Assembly (NCBI RefSeq): GCF_030247195.1
Contig: NC_080671.1
Coordinates: 86,612,370-86,676,369 of the forward strand
DNA: 64,000 nucleotides
From: Topomyia yanbarensis
Lineage: Eukaryota; Arthropoda; Insecta; Diptera; Culicidae
Reading direction: 5' to 3'
Part shown: positions 10,983 to 23,835 of the stretch, one piece after another
Numbering within the stretch: the first letter of the stretch is position 1
Layout of the letters: every line of letters begins with the position of its first letter
Made by a program: the position numbers and the translations under genes
The notes under the pieces: generated by a model
Told to the model about the DNA's origin: nothing
Databases searched by the model: none
The model's input: the letters and a program-made list of their open reading frames with translations, nothing else

Positions 10983-13076
10983 TGGGATAAACGGACACCC
11001 TTTGGTTGGGGTAAAACCGACACACAGTTAAGATGGTTGTGTTTATTTTGCGATTTAATACAAAAGGCTGGGGATCTTTGCAACACTACACTTACACTAT
11101 TAGCACACTATAGTAATAGCAGAAGTACATAGAAATACTTTTATTGTGTCTCTTCAAAAATCAAAAACTGGAATCTTTGCTTATCAGATTCTATCGAAGC
11201 TTTGGCTTTTTCTGCAAAAAGCTCATCAAACCGAATTTCCGGTGTTCTCTTGATTTGTCATAGGGTGATGTGCCTATTATGGCAGTAGAGCCTATTGTGA
11301 CCCTATTTCGTACCCCTTGGTTTCGAACCAAGCATATGAGATAATGACACTATCGATTTGGCTAAAACAGGTGAGAAAAAATAAGCTAAGTTATATTCTT
11401 TATTTGTTGTGCACATATGTATTAAGAACTATCCTCTAAATCCAACTTTTAATTAACACAAAATCACCTTATTGAAATATCTACTAATCCGCCTCACTCA
11501 CGTAATGAACCGAAACTGGATGCAACGGCGCTTAGCAAAATAAACACTTACGAGCCAGCATTTACCGCCTCATATCTCGTTATTCCAGCACAAATATACT
11601 AAACATTGCACTGATACATACCTTTATTTTAGCTGGAGAACCTTTTTACGATAATTTCACTTTAAAATCACTCGTCAAACACTAGAATAGGCCTAGTGTT
11701 ATAATAGGATAAAACTAAATACGGAGGTTCCTATTATTGGCATGTTTTACTGATACACTACCACAATCAAAACCAACTTTTTGTATCCATCATACAGAAA
11801 AGAATCACCAGTGCGGCCAAACCAAAACATGAACTTGTAAATATAATGTAATGCAATTTCAAATATAAGTAATCAATTACTTCAAGTTATTCAACTAATG
11901 ATATTGCAGATATTTTATTTTCATCTGCACATACAATTCGGATCGGGAAAAGCACTGTGTGACGTGAAACTTGTCATTCCAGTTGCTAACCTTCGAATGG
12001 TTTTTTTCTGCGTACGCAATTCTGGGCGCTCTTCTACTAACAGCTGATGAGTTTCATTGATGTGCGTGATGTTTACGTTTGTTTTGATCGGCTGAAAAAA
12101 GCAGAATGATTCGTTTTACAAATCATACGTTGGCGTCCATGATCTGGATACCTAGTTATAATCGACGCAAATGGAATATGAGGCATTGCGTTTCAACTAG
12201 ATTGTTTTTCGATGAGGTGGAAATTGGCACACCCATGAGGCGATAATTGGATCGTTGAGGTGGGAATAGATGCACAGAATGGAACATTTATTTTCATTTA
12301 TGCTGAAAATTGAGGCAATTCTGCTAAATAAGCATTATATAGATGTTTAAGAAACAGTACACTGATACTTCATTCTGAGAAAGGTTATAGATAATATGGC
12401 TTCTTTTAAAGTTGTTCAAAAAATAGTGCCACCCTCTCCCTAATGGTGCCAAAATAGGCTCATCACCCTAGATGAACTTTATCACAGTGAGACAATGATC
12501 TTTTGTATACCCCAGTAGATTGTTGATGATCAGAGTCCCGATAAATCAAAGTCTGAACCAGGTAGTTTTACTAAGAAGTATGTGTCACTTATAAGTGAAT
12601 TAATCCTATTAGCAAAATGTAGAGCACTTGCAAATCTTCTCTTCCGAAATAAAATGACTCTGAAGGTGCAATGATGTGCGTAAGGATTACTTGGAAATAG
12701 CCATGCCAAGAAATAATCCTAGAGCATAAAATACTCTTGCTTACGCTACGCTTTTCTCCTCACTACATGATGAAGCTACAAAAAGCACATATTTGCATCA
12801 CACATATTCACAATTTATTACTCATATATCAGATTTTAAATGTAGATAAAGATTTTAATAAAGTGGAGAGAAAACAATTTAAAGGGGGTGTCGATTTTAC
12901 CCCTATGGGATGTCGGTAAAACCACGCAGTGCCTAGAATACTTTGTTTTCTAAGTTTTGCAACCAATAATTTTTAATGAAATTAAGTTTTTGAAGAGCTG
13001 ACAAAATTTTATTGGTTTTGCGGTAACCCAGAAAAAGTATTAATCTTAAGGTGTCGGTTTTAGCCATAATTCCCCT
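10983..13076. mobile_element. TIR element with CCGACACC-type ends, interrupted by another element
   Basis: The left end (GGGATAAACGGACACC and GGGGTAAAACCGACAC at 10985-11022) is the inverse of the right end, which reads GGTGTCGGTTTTAGCC then ATTCCCC and TA at 13048-13076. A further related block, GGTGTCGATTTTACCCC, lies at about 12887. The left terminus is decayed, so its exact boundary and duplication are uncertain. A 1.2-kb TA-flanked element (11261-12470) is nested inside. No transposase was recognised. Confidence 0.55.
11261..12470. mobile_element. TA-flanked TIR element (nested)
   Basis: An element of 1206 bp starts GGGTGATGTGCCTATTATGG after TA (11261-11262) and ends with the inverse CCAAAATAGGCTCATCACCC before TA (12469-12470). 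The TIR of about 22 bp and the TA duplication fit the Tc1/mariner/pogo superfamily. The interior is non-coding. Confidence 0.8.
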
Positions 13077-13106
13077 AAGCCTGCCTGAAGACGCCAGACC
13101 TCTTGC

Positions 13107-13543
13107 TTCTACCAGCGTATGCTTACGTTTGCTTTCATTTTGCTACTCCTTCAATTTGCTTTTTTTGGGGAATCGGTCAAAATTGGAGGCGCTTACGAAC
13201 TTGACGCTTCTTAGAATCAGTTCGTGCACTCGCCTTGGCACTAACTGATTCGTAGAAGCGTCAAGTTTGTAAACACCGATCGACTCCAATTTTGACCGTT
13301 TTCCCAAAAAAAGCAAATTGAAGGAGGAGCAAAATGAAAGCAAACGTAAGCATACGCTGGCAGAAGAAAAGCAAGTAGCGGGAGCTATTAAAAAGATCAC
13401 TAAACCTGCCGAAACTAAGTCTAAAATGCTAAAAACGAAAAAAAAAAACAAAAAACGATGTTTTTCAGCGATAAACGTTTTCCACTGATTCATTTGATGT
13501 GTGTCACTTATTTTACCAAACTCGGCCAACTTACCCCAGCCCC
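13107..13543. pseudogene. pogo/Tigger-like transposase C-terminus, head-to-head remnants
   Basis: Two copies of the same coding remnant face away from each other: the minus-strand copy covers about 13107-13213 and the plus-strand copy about 13240-13450. They form an inverted repeat with arms of over 100 bp and a spacer of about 30 bp. The minus copy begins ILTDSPKKAN; the plus copy continues into a lysine-rich tail (KRKHTLAEEKQVAGAIKK, then PAETKSKMLK). ILTDSPxK followed by a charged tail resembles the C-terminal region of pogo/Tigger DDE transposases. The tail is followed at 13511-13541 by CTCGGCCAACTTACCCC, a terminal-repeat motif shared with elements at 34.8, 48.3, 57.5 and 61 kb. A third copy is at 57589-57748. 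Frameshifts make all of them dead. Confidence 0.6.
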
Positions 13544-13559
13544 CAGGTTTTCACTCAGC

Positions 13560-14735
<1,176 letters not shown>

Positions 14736-15472
14736 GCCTAAATTGTGACCCAAAATAAACCACAAACCAACAAGTTCTTTTCAGGACCAGCCAATTATAA
14801 AGTATTATTATTATAAATGAAATTTTCCATTGCCTTAAAACCTCCCACCCCCTTTCCTCCCGGCTTGAATAACTATCAATCTTGATGATGCTGTGCGGCG
14901 GGGGCACTAGTTTTTATTATAGTGGAAAATTTAGGTTTACGCGTTTTTCCCTAAAGTTTTTTAGCTGTGCTGTTTTCAAGGAAGTTGTAGTTGAATTCAA
15001 AATAAAATAGTTTATTTCTGTTGTCAGAGATGGACCTTCCAACGAAAACTAGTCTGGCTCGCTTGGAATCGAATTGTATGGACCAACCACTGCTTTCACA
15101 AAATCTGTTATTTTCAGTAATTGAACATTCTACACAACTAGTCACAACTATTTTCAATCAGCGCAAAAATCGATGATTTTCATTCAGTACAATAGCAGAT
15201 TTTCACTTTTAGAAAAACAGGCAACATTCTGGCCGAAAATTTTGAAACGGAGCACCTATATCGAAATGTTAGAAAACGTTCGATTTTTGTAAATTGAATC
15301 ATTACACTAACCTGTCTACAAATCACACAAATAACTTTTTTATTTTGTGCCATTCTACTTGAAAGCGACGATATTGTTCACAAGTGGCTCACTTACCATC
15401 CAACGCTCTTGGCAAGCCACTTTCTGATGCTTGTAATAAAATTTCAATTCGATTCTTTGTCGATAAATTGAT

Positions 15473-15488
15473 GGCCCTGAAAAGGGCC
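15473..15488 (-). promoter_or_regulatory. Histone mRNA 3' stem-loop (H2B copy 1)
   Basis: On the minus strand the sequence is GGCCCTTTTCAGGGCC, a six-base-pair stem with a four-base loop. It is the canonical 3' processing element of replication-dependent histone mRNAs, bound by SLBP. It lies 24 bases past the H2B stop codon. Confidence 0.9.
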
Positions 15489-15512
15489 TTTTCTTTGGGC
15501 AGTTTTCGAAAT

Positions 15513-15623
15513 TTACTTGGTGCTGGTGTATATGGTAACAGTTTTGGTGCCATCGAAGACGGCGTGCTTGGCCAACTCTTCTGACAGCAGCAACTGGACG
15601 GTGGTTCGAATTTTGCGGGAGAT
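15513..15623 (-). pseudogene. Histone H2B pseudogene, copy 1 (C-terminus only)
   Basis: The minus strand from 15623 to the stop at 15513 reads [16 protein letters not shown], then [20 protein letters not shown] and stop: 36 codons uninterrupted. Functional insect H2B ends [20 protein letters not shown] and VSEGTKAVTKYTSSK, so this is the last helix with substitutions. The N-terminal tail and most of the histone fold are missing. Instead, 66 bases upstream lies a TATA box, so a promoter has been joined to the last 36 codons by an internal deletion. A histone stem-loop follows the stop. Confidence 0.9.
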
Positions 15624-15688
15624 GCTGCAAACGAACTGCTGCATGCTGATGCTGCAAACGAACTGATCGTGAACAACAGCATGCTGAG

Positions 15689-15696
15689 TTTTTATA
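15689..15696 (-). promoter_or_regulatory. TATA box of the H2B copy 1 remnant
   Basis: Minus-strand TATAAAAA is followed by a short leader and the truncated H2B. The same arrangement occurs at 17193-17200. Confidence 0.6.
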
Positions 15697-16091
15697 CCTG
15701 ACTACAGCACAATGTAAGCTCGTCCTTTTTTGTGTTGTCCTCAATATGTGTTCGTCGTAGCTCCACCCCTTGGTTGGTCGACCACATATTTTTGATAAAG
15801 AACAAAATTGAAATTGTGTTTCCAATACGGAGGTTATCGAACACTCAGGGTAAAAAGAGTAATGTAATATGGCACCTTGGTAAAATGTTTGAGAATTGAA
15901 ACCTTTTTTGAATGCGCCTAGTAAACACGAAACTGTAAACAAACACACAAATGATAACTTTTTATTTTATGTCATTCTACGTGAAATCTACGATATTGTT
16001 CACAAGTAGCTCACTTGCCATCGAACGCTCTTGGCAAGCTACTTTCGGATGCTTGTAATAACAAAATTTCAATTCGATTCTTTGTTGATAA

Positions 16092-16266
16092 ATGGCCCGT
16101 ACCAAACATACCGCTCGTAAGTCCACCGGAGGAAAGCCTCCCCGCAAGCAGTAAGCAACGAAGGCCGTGTAAAAGTGCCCCAGTCACGGTTGGCGTTAGG
16201 AAGCCTCATCACTACTGAACAGAAACTGTCGCCCTGCGAGAAATTCACAGCTATCAGCAATCGAGC
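16092..16266 (+). pseudogene. Histone H3 pseudogene, copy 2
   Basis: ATG at 16092 gives [20 protein letters not shown] and then a stop, so only the H3 tail is readable. It has Gln-to-His at residue 5 and Ala-to-Pro at residue 15. Homology continues through ATKA, and in another frame KSAPVTVGVRKPHHY, then LSPCEKFTAISN-type out-of-frame sequence to about 16266. Upstream, the bases preceding the ATG are those that precede the H2B stem-loop in the sister unit, so this copy was created by a rearrangement joining the two. The C-terminal fold is absent. Confidence 0.9.
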
Positions 16267-16974
16267 AGGCCTAAATTGTGACCCAAAATAAACCACAAAC
16301 CAACAAGTTCTTTTCAGGACCAGCCAATTATATTCCAGTAAGATATAAATGAAATTTTCGTTTTCCATTGCCTTACAACCTCTTTCCTCCCGGCTTGAAT
16401 TACTATCAATCTTGATGATGCTGTGCGGCTGGGCACAGGCAGTTTCCATTATAGTGAAAAATTTAGGTTTGCGCGTTTTTCCCAAAAGTTTTTTAGCTGT
16501 GCTGTTTTCAAGGAAGTTGTAGTTGAATTCATAGTAAAAAAGTTTACTTCTATTGTCAGAGGTGGACCTTCCAACGAAAACTAGTCTGGCTTGGAATCGA
16601 ATTGTATGGACCAACCACTGCTTTCACAAAATCCGTTATTTTCAGTAATTGTACATTCTACAGAATTAGTCACAACTATTTCCAATCAGCGCAAAAATCG
16701 AAGGTTTTCATTCAATACAACAGCAAATTTTCACGTTTGAAAAAACAGGCAGCATTCTGGCCGAAAATTTTGAAACGGAGCCCCTATATCGAAACGTTCG
16801 ATTTTTGTAAATTGAATCATTACACTAAACTGTCACAAATAACTTTTCATTTTGTGCCATTCTCGTGAAAGCGACGGTATTGTTCACAAGTGGCTCACTT
16901 ACCATCCAACGCTCTTGACAAGCTGATGCTTGTAATAACAAAACTTCAAATTCATTCTTTGTCGATAAATTGAT

Positions 16975-16990
16975 GGCCCTGAAAAGGGCC
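16975..16990 (-). promoter_or_regulatory. Histone mRNA 3' stem-loop (H2B copy 2)
   Basis: Minus-strand GGCCCTTTTCAGGGCC, identical to the element at 15473-15488 and at the same spacing from its H2B stop. Confidence 0.9.
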
Positions 16991-17014
16991 TTTTCTTTGG
17001 GCAGTGTTCGAAAT

Positions 17015-17127
17015 TTACTTGGTGCTGGTGTATATGGTAACAGTTTTGGTGCCATCGAAGACGGCGTGCTTGGTCAACTCTTCTGTGACAGCAGCAAACG
17101 GACGGCGGTTTGAATTTTGCGGGAGAT
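17015..17127 (-). pseudogene. Histone H2B pseudogene, copy 2 (C-terminus only)
   Basis: The minus strand starts [14 protein letters not shown], closer to functional H2B than copy 1 at the IQTAVR positions. A 2-base insertion relative to copy 1 then shifts the frame. The other frame carries [19 protein letters not shown], then TK and the stop at 17015. The TATA box (17193-17200) and stem-loop (16975-16990) are both kept. The N-terminal two thirds are deleted exactly as in copy 1, so the deletion preceded the duplication. Confidence 0.9.
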
Positions 17128-17192
17128 GCTGCAAACGAACTGCTGCATGCTGATGCTGGAAACGAACTGAGCGTGAGCAACAGCATGCTGAG

Positions 17193-17200
17193 TTTTTATA
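17193..17200 (-). promoter_or_regulatory. TATA box of the H2B copy 2 remnant
   Basis: Minus-strand TATAAAAA, equivalent to 15689-15696 in the sister unit. Confidence 0.6.
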
Positions 17201-17578
17201 CCTGACTACAGCACAATGTAAGCTCGTCCTTTTTTGTATTGTCCTCAATATGTGTTCTTCGAAGCTCCACCCCTTCGTTGGTCGACCACATATTTTTGAT
17301 AAAGAACAAAATTGAAATTGTGTTTCCAATACGGAGATTATCGAACACTCAGGGTAAAGAGAGTAATGTAATACGGCACCTTTGTAAAATGTTTGAGAAT
17401 TGAAACCTTTTTTGAATGCGCCTAGTAAAAATTCACTTCACTCCAGTTTGTTTCTGACCATATTTGCAATTTGCGTACTGAAATAAATCATAATTTAGGG
17501 TTTAACCCAAATAGCTCTCCAGGGAGAAACAGTCCATGAAACAGAAAATGCAAACTCATTCTTTGAAATGATTTTGGT

Positions 17579-17594
17579 GGCCCTGAAAAGGGCC
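17579..17594 (-). promoter_or_regulatory. Histone mRNA 3' stem-loop (H4)
   Basis: A third copy of minus-strand GGCCCTTTTCAGGGCC lies 32 bases past the H4 pseudogene stop. Confidence 0.9.
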
Positions 17595-17626
17595 TTTTTA
17601 TAATGATACAAGTGAGTTCTACCTTT

Positions 17627-17880
17627 TCAACTTCCAAATCCATACAAAGTGCGTCCCTGCCGCTTCAGAGTATAGACGACATTCATTGCGGTTTTGCGCT
17701 TGGCGTGTTCAGTGTAGGTCACGGCATCTCGGATGACATTTTTCTGCACACCATCAGCATTCGTAGATTAAATTGGAGATGCATTTTACATCACCACGAC
17801 GAGCCAGACGCCGACTGGCAGATTTGGTGATTCCCTGGATTTTATCACGAAGAACCTGGCGATGACGCTTGGTACGGGAA
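17627..17880 (-). pseudogene. Histone H4 pseudogene
   Basis: Reading the minus strand from about 17880 gives [34 protein letters not shown] and LIYEC. Then come a frameshift and deletion where functional H4 has EETRGVLKVFLE, followed by [40 protein letters not shown], a final Ser and the stop at 17627. Two codons of the KTVTAM segment are missing and the glycine-lysine-rich N-terminal tail is not recognisable. Upstream ATGs at 17889 and 17901 are out of frame with KRHR. A TATA box (17977-17984) and a 3' stem-loop (17579-17594) remain. Most of the length is still readable, so this is the best preserved histone copy in the array. Confidence 0.92.
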
Positions 17881-17976
17881 CGCAAACATGATACCGCTCA
17901 TTGTACCGTCCGGACGAGCATGTTGCTCGTGTGGTAAGCGAGCACCCACTGATACAAAACAAGCTCGCGTGACCTG

Positions 17977-17984
17977 TATATATA
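17977..17984 (-). promoter_or_regulatory. TATA box of the H4 remnant
   Basis: Minus-strand TATATATA lies about 95 bases upstream of the remaining H4 coding homology, where a histone core promoter would be. Confidence 0.5.
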
Positions 17985-18249
17985 ACATTCCCGTATGTAA
18001 TGAAACGCTTACATGCTCCTTTTTGACGGCTCTGCGTGGGATATGCTGACAAATTGCGCATTTTCCTCGCTGTTTCCGAAGGATTTTCTGAAAATCCTTG
18101 TTTTGGTTTATTTATAGTAGTCGCAGTAATTCCGAAATTTAATACGATATACGTGCACAAATTTCCGATCAGATAGTGCAAAAATATTGCGATTTCGTCC
18201 AGTAGAACGGAAGATACTCGCATTTCAAACCTGGGAAAATTTCTCAACT

Positions 18250-19139
18250 GAAATTTTTGAAACGGGACCCCATATTGAAACGTTAGAAGTATTCTACTTC
18301 AAAAAATAACTTCTTAAAACGATTCCGTGCATATCACAATATCAATTTCAAGTGAATTGTAGTGCAATCTACTTCTCAACATTGATTATAGTGTACATTT
18401 GCACTATAAAGTTGACCTAACCCAACCAGAGAATACAATGTCACATTCATTTGTGAACTAAAAGTTGATTCACTTGTGAATGTTTACAGTACAATCTTCC
18501 GATTCAATCCGCGAATGAAGAACACGATCTTCTTCATTCAACATAGTACGTGTCATTCTTTTACTTGTCTCACATCTTCGGAAGTTCATCTCTACCTACG
18601 TTCAGTTGTGTTCTTTTGGAGAGTTTTAATCGGATCGTGAATGAACGACTGGCTGCTGTCAAAGCAATGAACAGATTCGCCAAGAATCATGCGAATGAAT
18701 GATAATTCCCATCCCTGGCCGCTGATGCTCTAAGACGATTTCGCTAGATTTTCAGAGCAGCGTGCACTTAGTGCACTAGCGCGGCTGCCAGAAGGTTAAT
18801 AACTTTTTCCCTGAATATGCTTTATGAATGAAAAATTCCCATATGTGCTCAATGATTGTATCTTCATGATAACGCAAATCGTTTATCAAAAAATCTAACC
18901 AGAATGAGTGAAGAAATTCCGAAAGCAATACTCAGCCAACCAGCCTCGCTCTCCCATAATGTTAAGATATGTGCGCTGACGTATTTTTCATCGGCGGTTG
19001 CGTAATCGAAATTTTTAACCGGCGGTGTCGTCATGCAACTGATATCTATCGACGGCGGCGCGCCAGCGTGGCGGCTATTGTTTATTTTATTTAATTCGTT
19101 TATTTGACGACTCATTGCTTAACAGACCTGTAACCTTTT
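18250..19139. other. Gene-free stretch beyond the histone array
   Basis: No H2A, H1 or other gene was found. The sequence contains many ATTC/GAAT-type short words (for example ATTCATTTGTG) but no defined repeat unit. Confidence 0.4.
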
Positions 19140-19143
19140 TAAA

Positions 19144-19976
19144 TAGGGGAACCCGGGGCTATTAAGACAGTGGGGGTAATTCGGACCCCCTCGATTTCTC
19201 AGAAAATAGCAAGACTTTCTGAATATCGTACATATTCGTGGAACCGCAATTCTGAAACATTAATTTTGAGAGCGGAATTTAATTCTTTGTCATTTGTTGA
19301 AAGGAGATACAACGTGTTTCATTTTTTTTGCCATCCTCAAAACAAAAATCATGATAATGGTAAAACCGTTATTAAAGCAATAAATAAAAGTGATAAAAAT
19401 AAAAAGTAAATGTTTTGGAAAGCTTGAAGTTTCTATTTAATGGAATGATTTTTGTTTGGGTGAAAACACAGATATTTTCGAGACGCTCACCATTTCTGTG
19501 CGAAATAAGCGTTCGGGGCTATTCGGACCCCCTATTCCGTTAACCACCGTTCAGCGGCTTGCAGCTGCGCACACCATTGCACACGCCACAACAAAGAAAC
19601 TACATGGGCCAGCTGTGACTTACCAGATTAAGTTTTTGTAAAGCAATTTTTTTTGCTTCTTAAGGAGTGTCTCTTATAAATATTTCATAGGTAAATATAA
19701 TTCCATTGTAAAAAAATTAAAGACAAATGACGGACTGAATTGCCCGGTATGGAAGTACGAATTACCCCTACATTGTAAAAGAATGGAAAAACGTAGAGGT
19801 TTGCAAATCATCGCCTAGCGCTGCCATTGAGTGGTGCAAATGAACCTTTCATAGCACCAAAATGTAGCTGAGGTTTCAAACTAATAATTAGGACCTTTGA
19901 CCGGTAATTTTTTTCACATCTATCCACCTAAAAGGGCGATTTGCTTAAGTAGGTCCGAATAGCCCCGGGTTATGTA
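19144..19976. mobile_element. TA-flanked TIR element with ACCCGGGGCTATT ends
   Basis: Left end GGGGAACCCGGGGCTATT from 19146 after TA; right end AATAGCCCCGGGTTATG to 19974 before TA. The interior of 829 bp repeats parts of the TIR (TTCGGACCCCC near 19185; GGGGCTATTCGGACCCCC near 19516). There is no transposase. The TIR resembles those at 34830, 48284, 58396 and 61083, so this is probably one branch of the same TA-targeting group. Confidence 0.75.
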
Positions 19977-22202
19977 AAGATGAAAATTAATTCGCACAAC
20001 TATTATTAAGTATGCATGGGATCCCATGCACGAAACATGCGCGTGGATATCTTCTTTTGCGGCGTAGACATATTTGTTTACACGCCTACTGCATCATGGG
20101 AATCATTTACTCGACTCTTGCTGTCGTTCACTTCAATATCAACATCTCTATCGTTGTCTTGGTGCTCGCGATCAAATGTTCTTCCTCGCCTCTTGCACTT
20201 ACCGTGGTATGTGCGCAGAATCGTTAAGCACAGACATGTCTTCAATTTTGACATTTAGAAAGTATTCCAATGTCAATACTTTTTCTAATTTTTGTTCATT
20301 TGAAACTCGTGGTCATCATACATGCCAAAGAACTCGTGACAAGACTATTTTTGAAACGCCGTCTCCTATTTTAAGCAAAAACCACATCGTATAAACGAAC
20401 GATTTGTCTTTCATACCATCAAACGATACACGTAGTGAATCCCTTCGAGATCAGCCATAAACAACAAGTGAGAGAACGAATACAGCGGAATCATAATAAA
20501 ACTGGCTTGAATGCATACCAAAACAACGGATGTACGGTTTGACGGAAAAGCAGAAGATTGCTAGAGTTGAAAGGTGTTGGAGGCTGCTCAGACGGTACGT
20601 GACATCCTTGTTGTTCTTGCGCAGATGGTGAAACTATACCTAGGCGACTTACGAGGGCCTTCATACAGTATCCACTTCACGAAGACTCGGTCGTATAGTA
20701 CACAATTTGAAGTCAACTAAATCTCATCGTTCCACTGATTGTATTTCCTAGAATATTCCGAGCTGAATTTGCACATATTGTAAATGCATTCATGATCACC
20801 AGAACACCCCCGCCCTTCGCCCCTTAGAAACAAACGTAAACCCAAACCAATTTGTATACTAACGCATAATTGTTCCACGTATATTGGGAATCCCGCAGAA
20901 AATAGCACGTATATTTACGTATAACAGCAGGTTTAAATTGCCTAAATTTATGTTTTCAGACTAGGAACAATCTTATTTCAACGTTAATTCTATGATACAT
21001 ATATTATTTTCAAGTATTTTCTAAACATTCGACTTCTAGTCTTCAAATACCAAATACCTGTGTTTATTTGCATAATGATGCAAAATTAACTTGAAACTCG
21101 AACTCTCTATGTGAGTTAATAGAAAATGCTCCAAACGCATAATCCCGATAACAAACTGCGATAAAAATATCTTGTTTAGAAGAATGACAACCAATACCTG
21201 ATCACATCAATCATACATGCCAAAAACATCAATCCACTAGATTACGTCAAACCACAGCTTTAACCGGTCAAAGTAATCAATCTCTACATGAACCACTTTT
21301 TGGGCACAAAACTTACTTACATCACCTGCCAAACCGACTGCATACTGAGTCTCACTAATCACTCAACCTAGAAAAAAATGAACATATGTAATTTCGTTTA
21401 AAGCCCGATTGAACTGGAATTACTGACTTACATACCAGTCTGCTCTCGCTAGCGAAAGAATGTAGCTCTCGGAGGGCCTCACGATCCTCGATTCTGCTGT
21501 GTCATGTAATACCAGCATTTTACCATCAGATATCGTATGCAAACATCGGTTTTATTTTGATTCTTTCCTCCTTTGTCTTTCATAGTGTCTTCCATTCCAT
21601 CTCAATTATAAAATTGTGCAACTCGTTTTGCGACTTGGCTTTTGGTTGCTCTACCCACAAGTTTGGTATGTTTTGGTCTGTAGCCACCCCATCCAACGAA
21701 GGCACGTATCACCAAGTTCACCAGCCTGCGAGTATCGTGTAATGGTCCGGCCTGTATCTCAGATGGTAGGTATGTCGAGGCAAGCCGTGCTCCAAAAGCG
21801 TCAACGAAACGAAATATTTGGGAACGAATGTATCGATCAGCGTAACAGTAGCCCTAATTGGAGATGCCTTGAATAATAGAGCTATCGCATTGCTTTTGAA
21901 TTCGCTCAGGTTACAATTGAAATGGGATAGTAGGGCAGACAAGCCCTTATTCATTGTGCTTAAGGGGATCAATCTATTCAGAGGCTCTAGAAAAAAAGGG
22001 TCAACCCACATTTTGCATTTTTTACAGGAAATACAAAAAAAATCATCATTTCCAAATTAGCATAGTTTTCATTGTAAAATTACACGTTTTTATTAGTGCT
22101 TCATTGACTCATGTTGTCTAGAAAAAATAAGATCATTACGTGTACGCCTTTTCAATTTACGAGCATTTTCGGAATTCGAAGGGGTAACCCTAGGGATACC
22201 TA
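19977..22202. other. Gene-free stretch
   Basis: Overlapping open frames of 60-106 codons at 20012-20394 and 21557-22060 have no recognisable domains. A perfect 18-bp palindrome TGCATGGGATCCCATGCA lies at 20013-20030. Nothing else stands out. Confidence 0.4.
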
Positions 22203-23078
22203 GCGTCCAAAGGGGCTAACCCACAATTCACACTAACTTTCCTTATCTTTCGTTTTAGAGATATGGTGTCTTTGGCAAAGTTGTGTGGCATCTAACGCTT
22301 TATTTGATTATTTCATATTAGTTCGGAATTTAGTCGCTAGGGCAGCGCTGTTATCAACTTTTTAATGGAACGAGATAGAAACATGGTGACTACCGCAAAG
22401 TTGTATGTCAGGTAATTCTAAATATATCATCTGAAGATACCTACTTTGTAGGTCCTACAAATTTTGAAATTTGGCGCATTTTTGAAAACATAATCTGTAA
22501 GTAAATGATTTAACTAAAACCTTCTCTATCTCGAAATATACAGGACCAACAAATATTGCATCTTCAGAAGATATGTTTAAAATGATAGGACATACAACTT
22601 TCTCGAAGGCATCACATTACTATCTAGCTTTATTCAGAATTGATAACTGCGCCGCCCTATAGACTTAATTCTGAGCTATTATAATTCAACCAAATAAAGC
22701 ACTACATGCCATACAACAACTATGAGCGGTTCTTACCTTCAGGAACGACTGTGTGGGCTGAAATGTCAACGTACAATGCAATCCAACTAAAAACAGTATT
22801 ATATCGACTTCATCGATATGTTAGCTACAACATAATTTTCACTGATTGCTAATCGATAAATTACTTTTTCTTAAAACCTCGGATAACGAACGAGAAAGCT
22901 TGAATTTCCATAAGACTCAATGTGGGGTTAGCCCGTTTTAGACATGGTCAATTTTGACTGCTAATAGCAAAAATTCAAAAAAAAATCAAATTTCTCAAAC
23001 GACACAACGTGGATTATTTAGCACTATTAAAAAATGTCAATTTTCGAAAAAAAAGTGGGTTAGCCCGTTTTGGACGCC
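22203..23078. mobile_element. TIR element with an internal inverted repeat
   Basis: The left end GCGTCCAAAGGGGCTAACCC and right end GTTAGCCCGTTTTGGACGC are inverted. A second GGTTAGCCCGTTTT lies inside the right end at 22925. The interior 22270-22480 and 22520-22715 is itself a diverged inverted repeat, as shown by CAAAGTTGTGTGGCAT-like and GGGCAGCGCTGTTATCAA versus its inverted relative. It is non-coding and no target duplication was identified. Confidence 0.6.
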
Positions 23079-23297
23079 AGCCATTCAATTATGTATGGGC
23101 TTCTTTCTAACTTCGTATATCGGATATACAACCGATGACATGTGCACAGTTTTTAAGCTAATTTCTAGAACAAGATTGAAAACAATAAGAACGAAACAAC
23201 TCCATGTACTACTCCAAAATATATGCAAGTACTCAATACCATAAGAACAATTAATATAATTTATTGATAATTTAATGGACTAAAAGTAAACCAATAA

Positions 23298-23812
23298 ATA
23301 TGACAATAAAAACATTTATTCTTCGTGCTGATATGACTGCCGAGAATTGGTAACTGATTTTGAATTCTTCTTGCGAATTGTTAATTCTCAACCCTCATCC
23401 ATAATTCAAAAGTCATCATTCACTCGGACAAGACCATGCGTATTCCCCACACGCATTAAATAGTTGATTAGTTTCCCATTTGATCGGATAAACACTAAAC
23501 AAACAAAGAAATTAGTTTGCTTAGTCTAAAGCAATGTCAGCTCGATTGGCATCAACCGGCGGATATGTGTTCCCTTACAATGCCTTCAAATCAAAGAACA
23601 TTTAAAATTACATTCGACAATATATGTGCAATTCAGAATGTCATAAAATGAAGGCTGCTTAATTATTTGCATTAACATGCGAAATTAGTTGCATAACCGA
23701 GGTGGTTTATTTTCATAGATAAATAGCACTGCTGATGAATCACTTTATAAAAAATAACTGACAAGGGAAGCGGACGAAAATAGCTGTCCACCACCACTTA
23801 TTTTAAATATTA
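23298..23812 (+). repeat. Dispersed direct repeat, copy 2 of 2
   Basis: Diverged collinear copy of 4591-5085, with the same landmarks in the same order. It ends about 25 bases before the 5' sequence of the truncated LINE at 23836. Confidence 0.7.
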
Positions 23813-23835
23813 TTCACAGAGAAGACAAACTCCAA

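Larger units (their letters stand above)
16154..17433. repeat. Degenerate histone unit, copy 2 of a direct duplication
   Basis: This is the second copy of the H3-H2B unit. It differs from copy 1 by scattered substitutions and small indels. The stretch just before it (15945-16090) repeats the H2B 3' flank of 15330-15465 a third time. Confidence 0.8.

Noticed and set aside
15355..15948. 197-codon minus frame in the histone array
   Set aside because: It crosses the H2B remnant, stem-loop and flank in the wrong frame; the H2B frame is the meaningful one.
16069..16614. 181-codon minus frame
   Set aside because: Antisense to the H3 pseudogene, with no similarity of its own.
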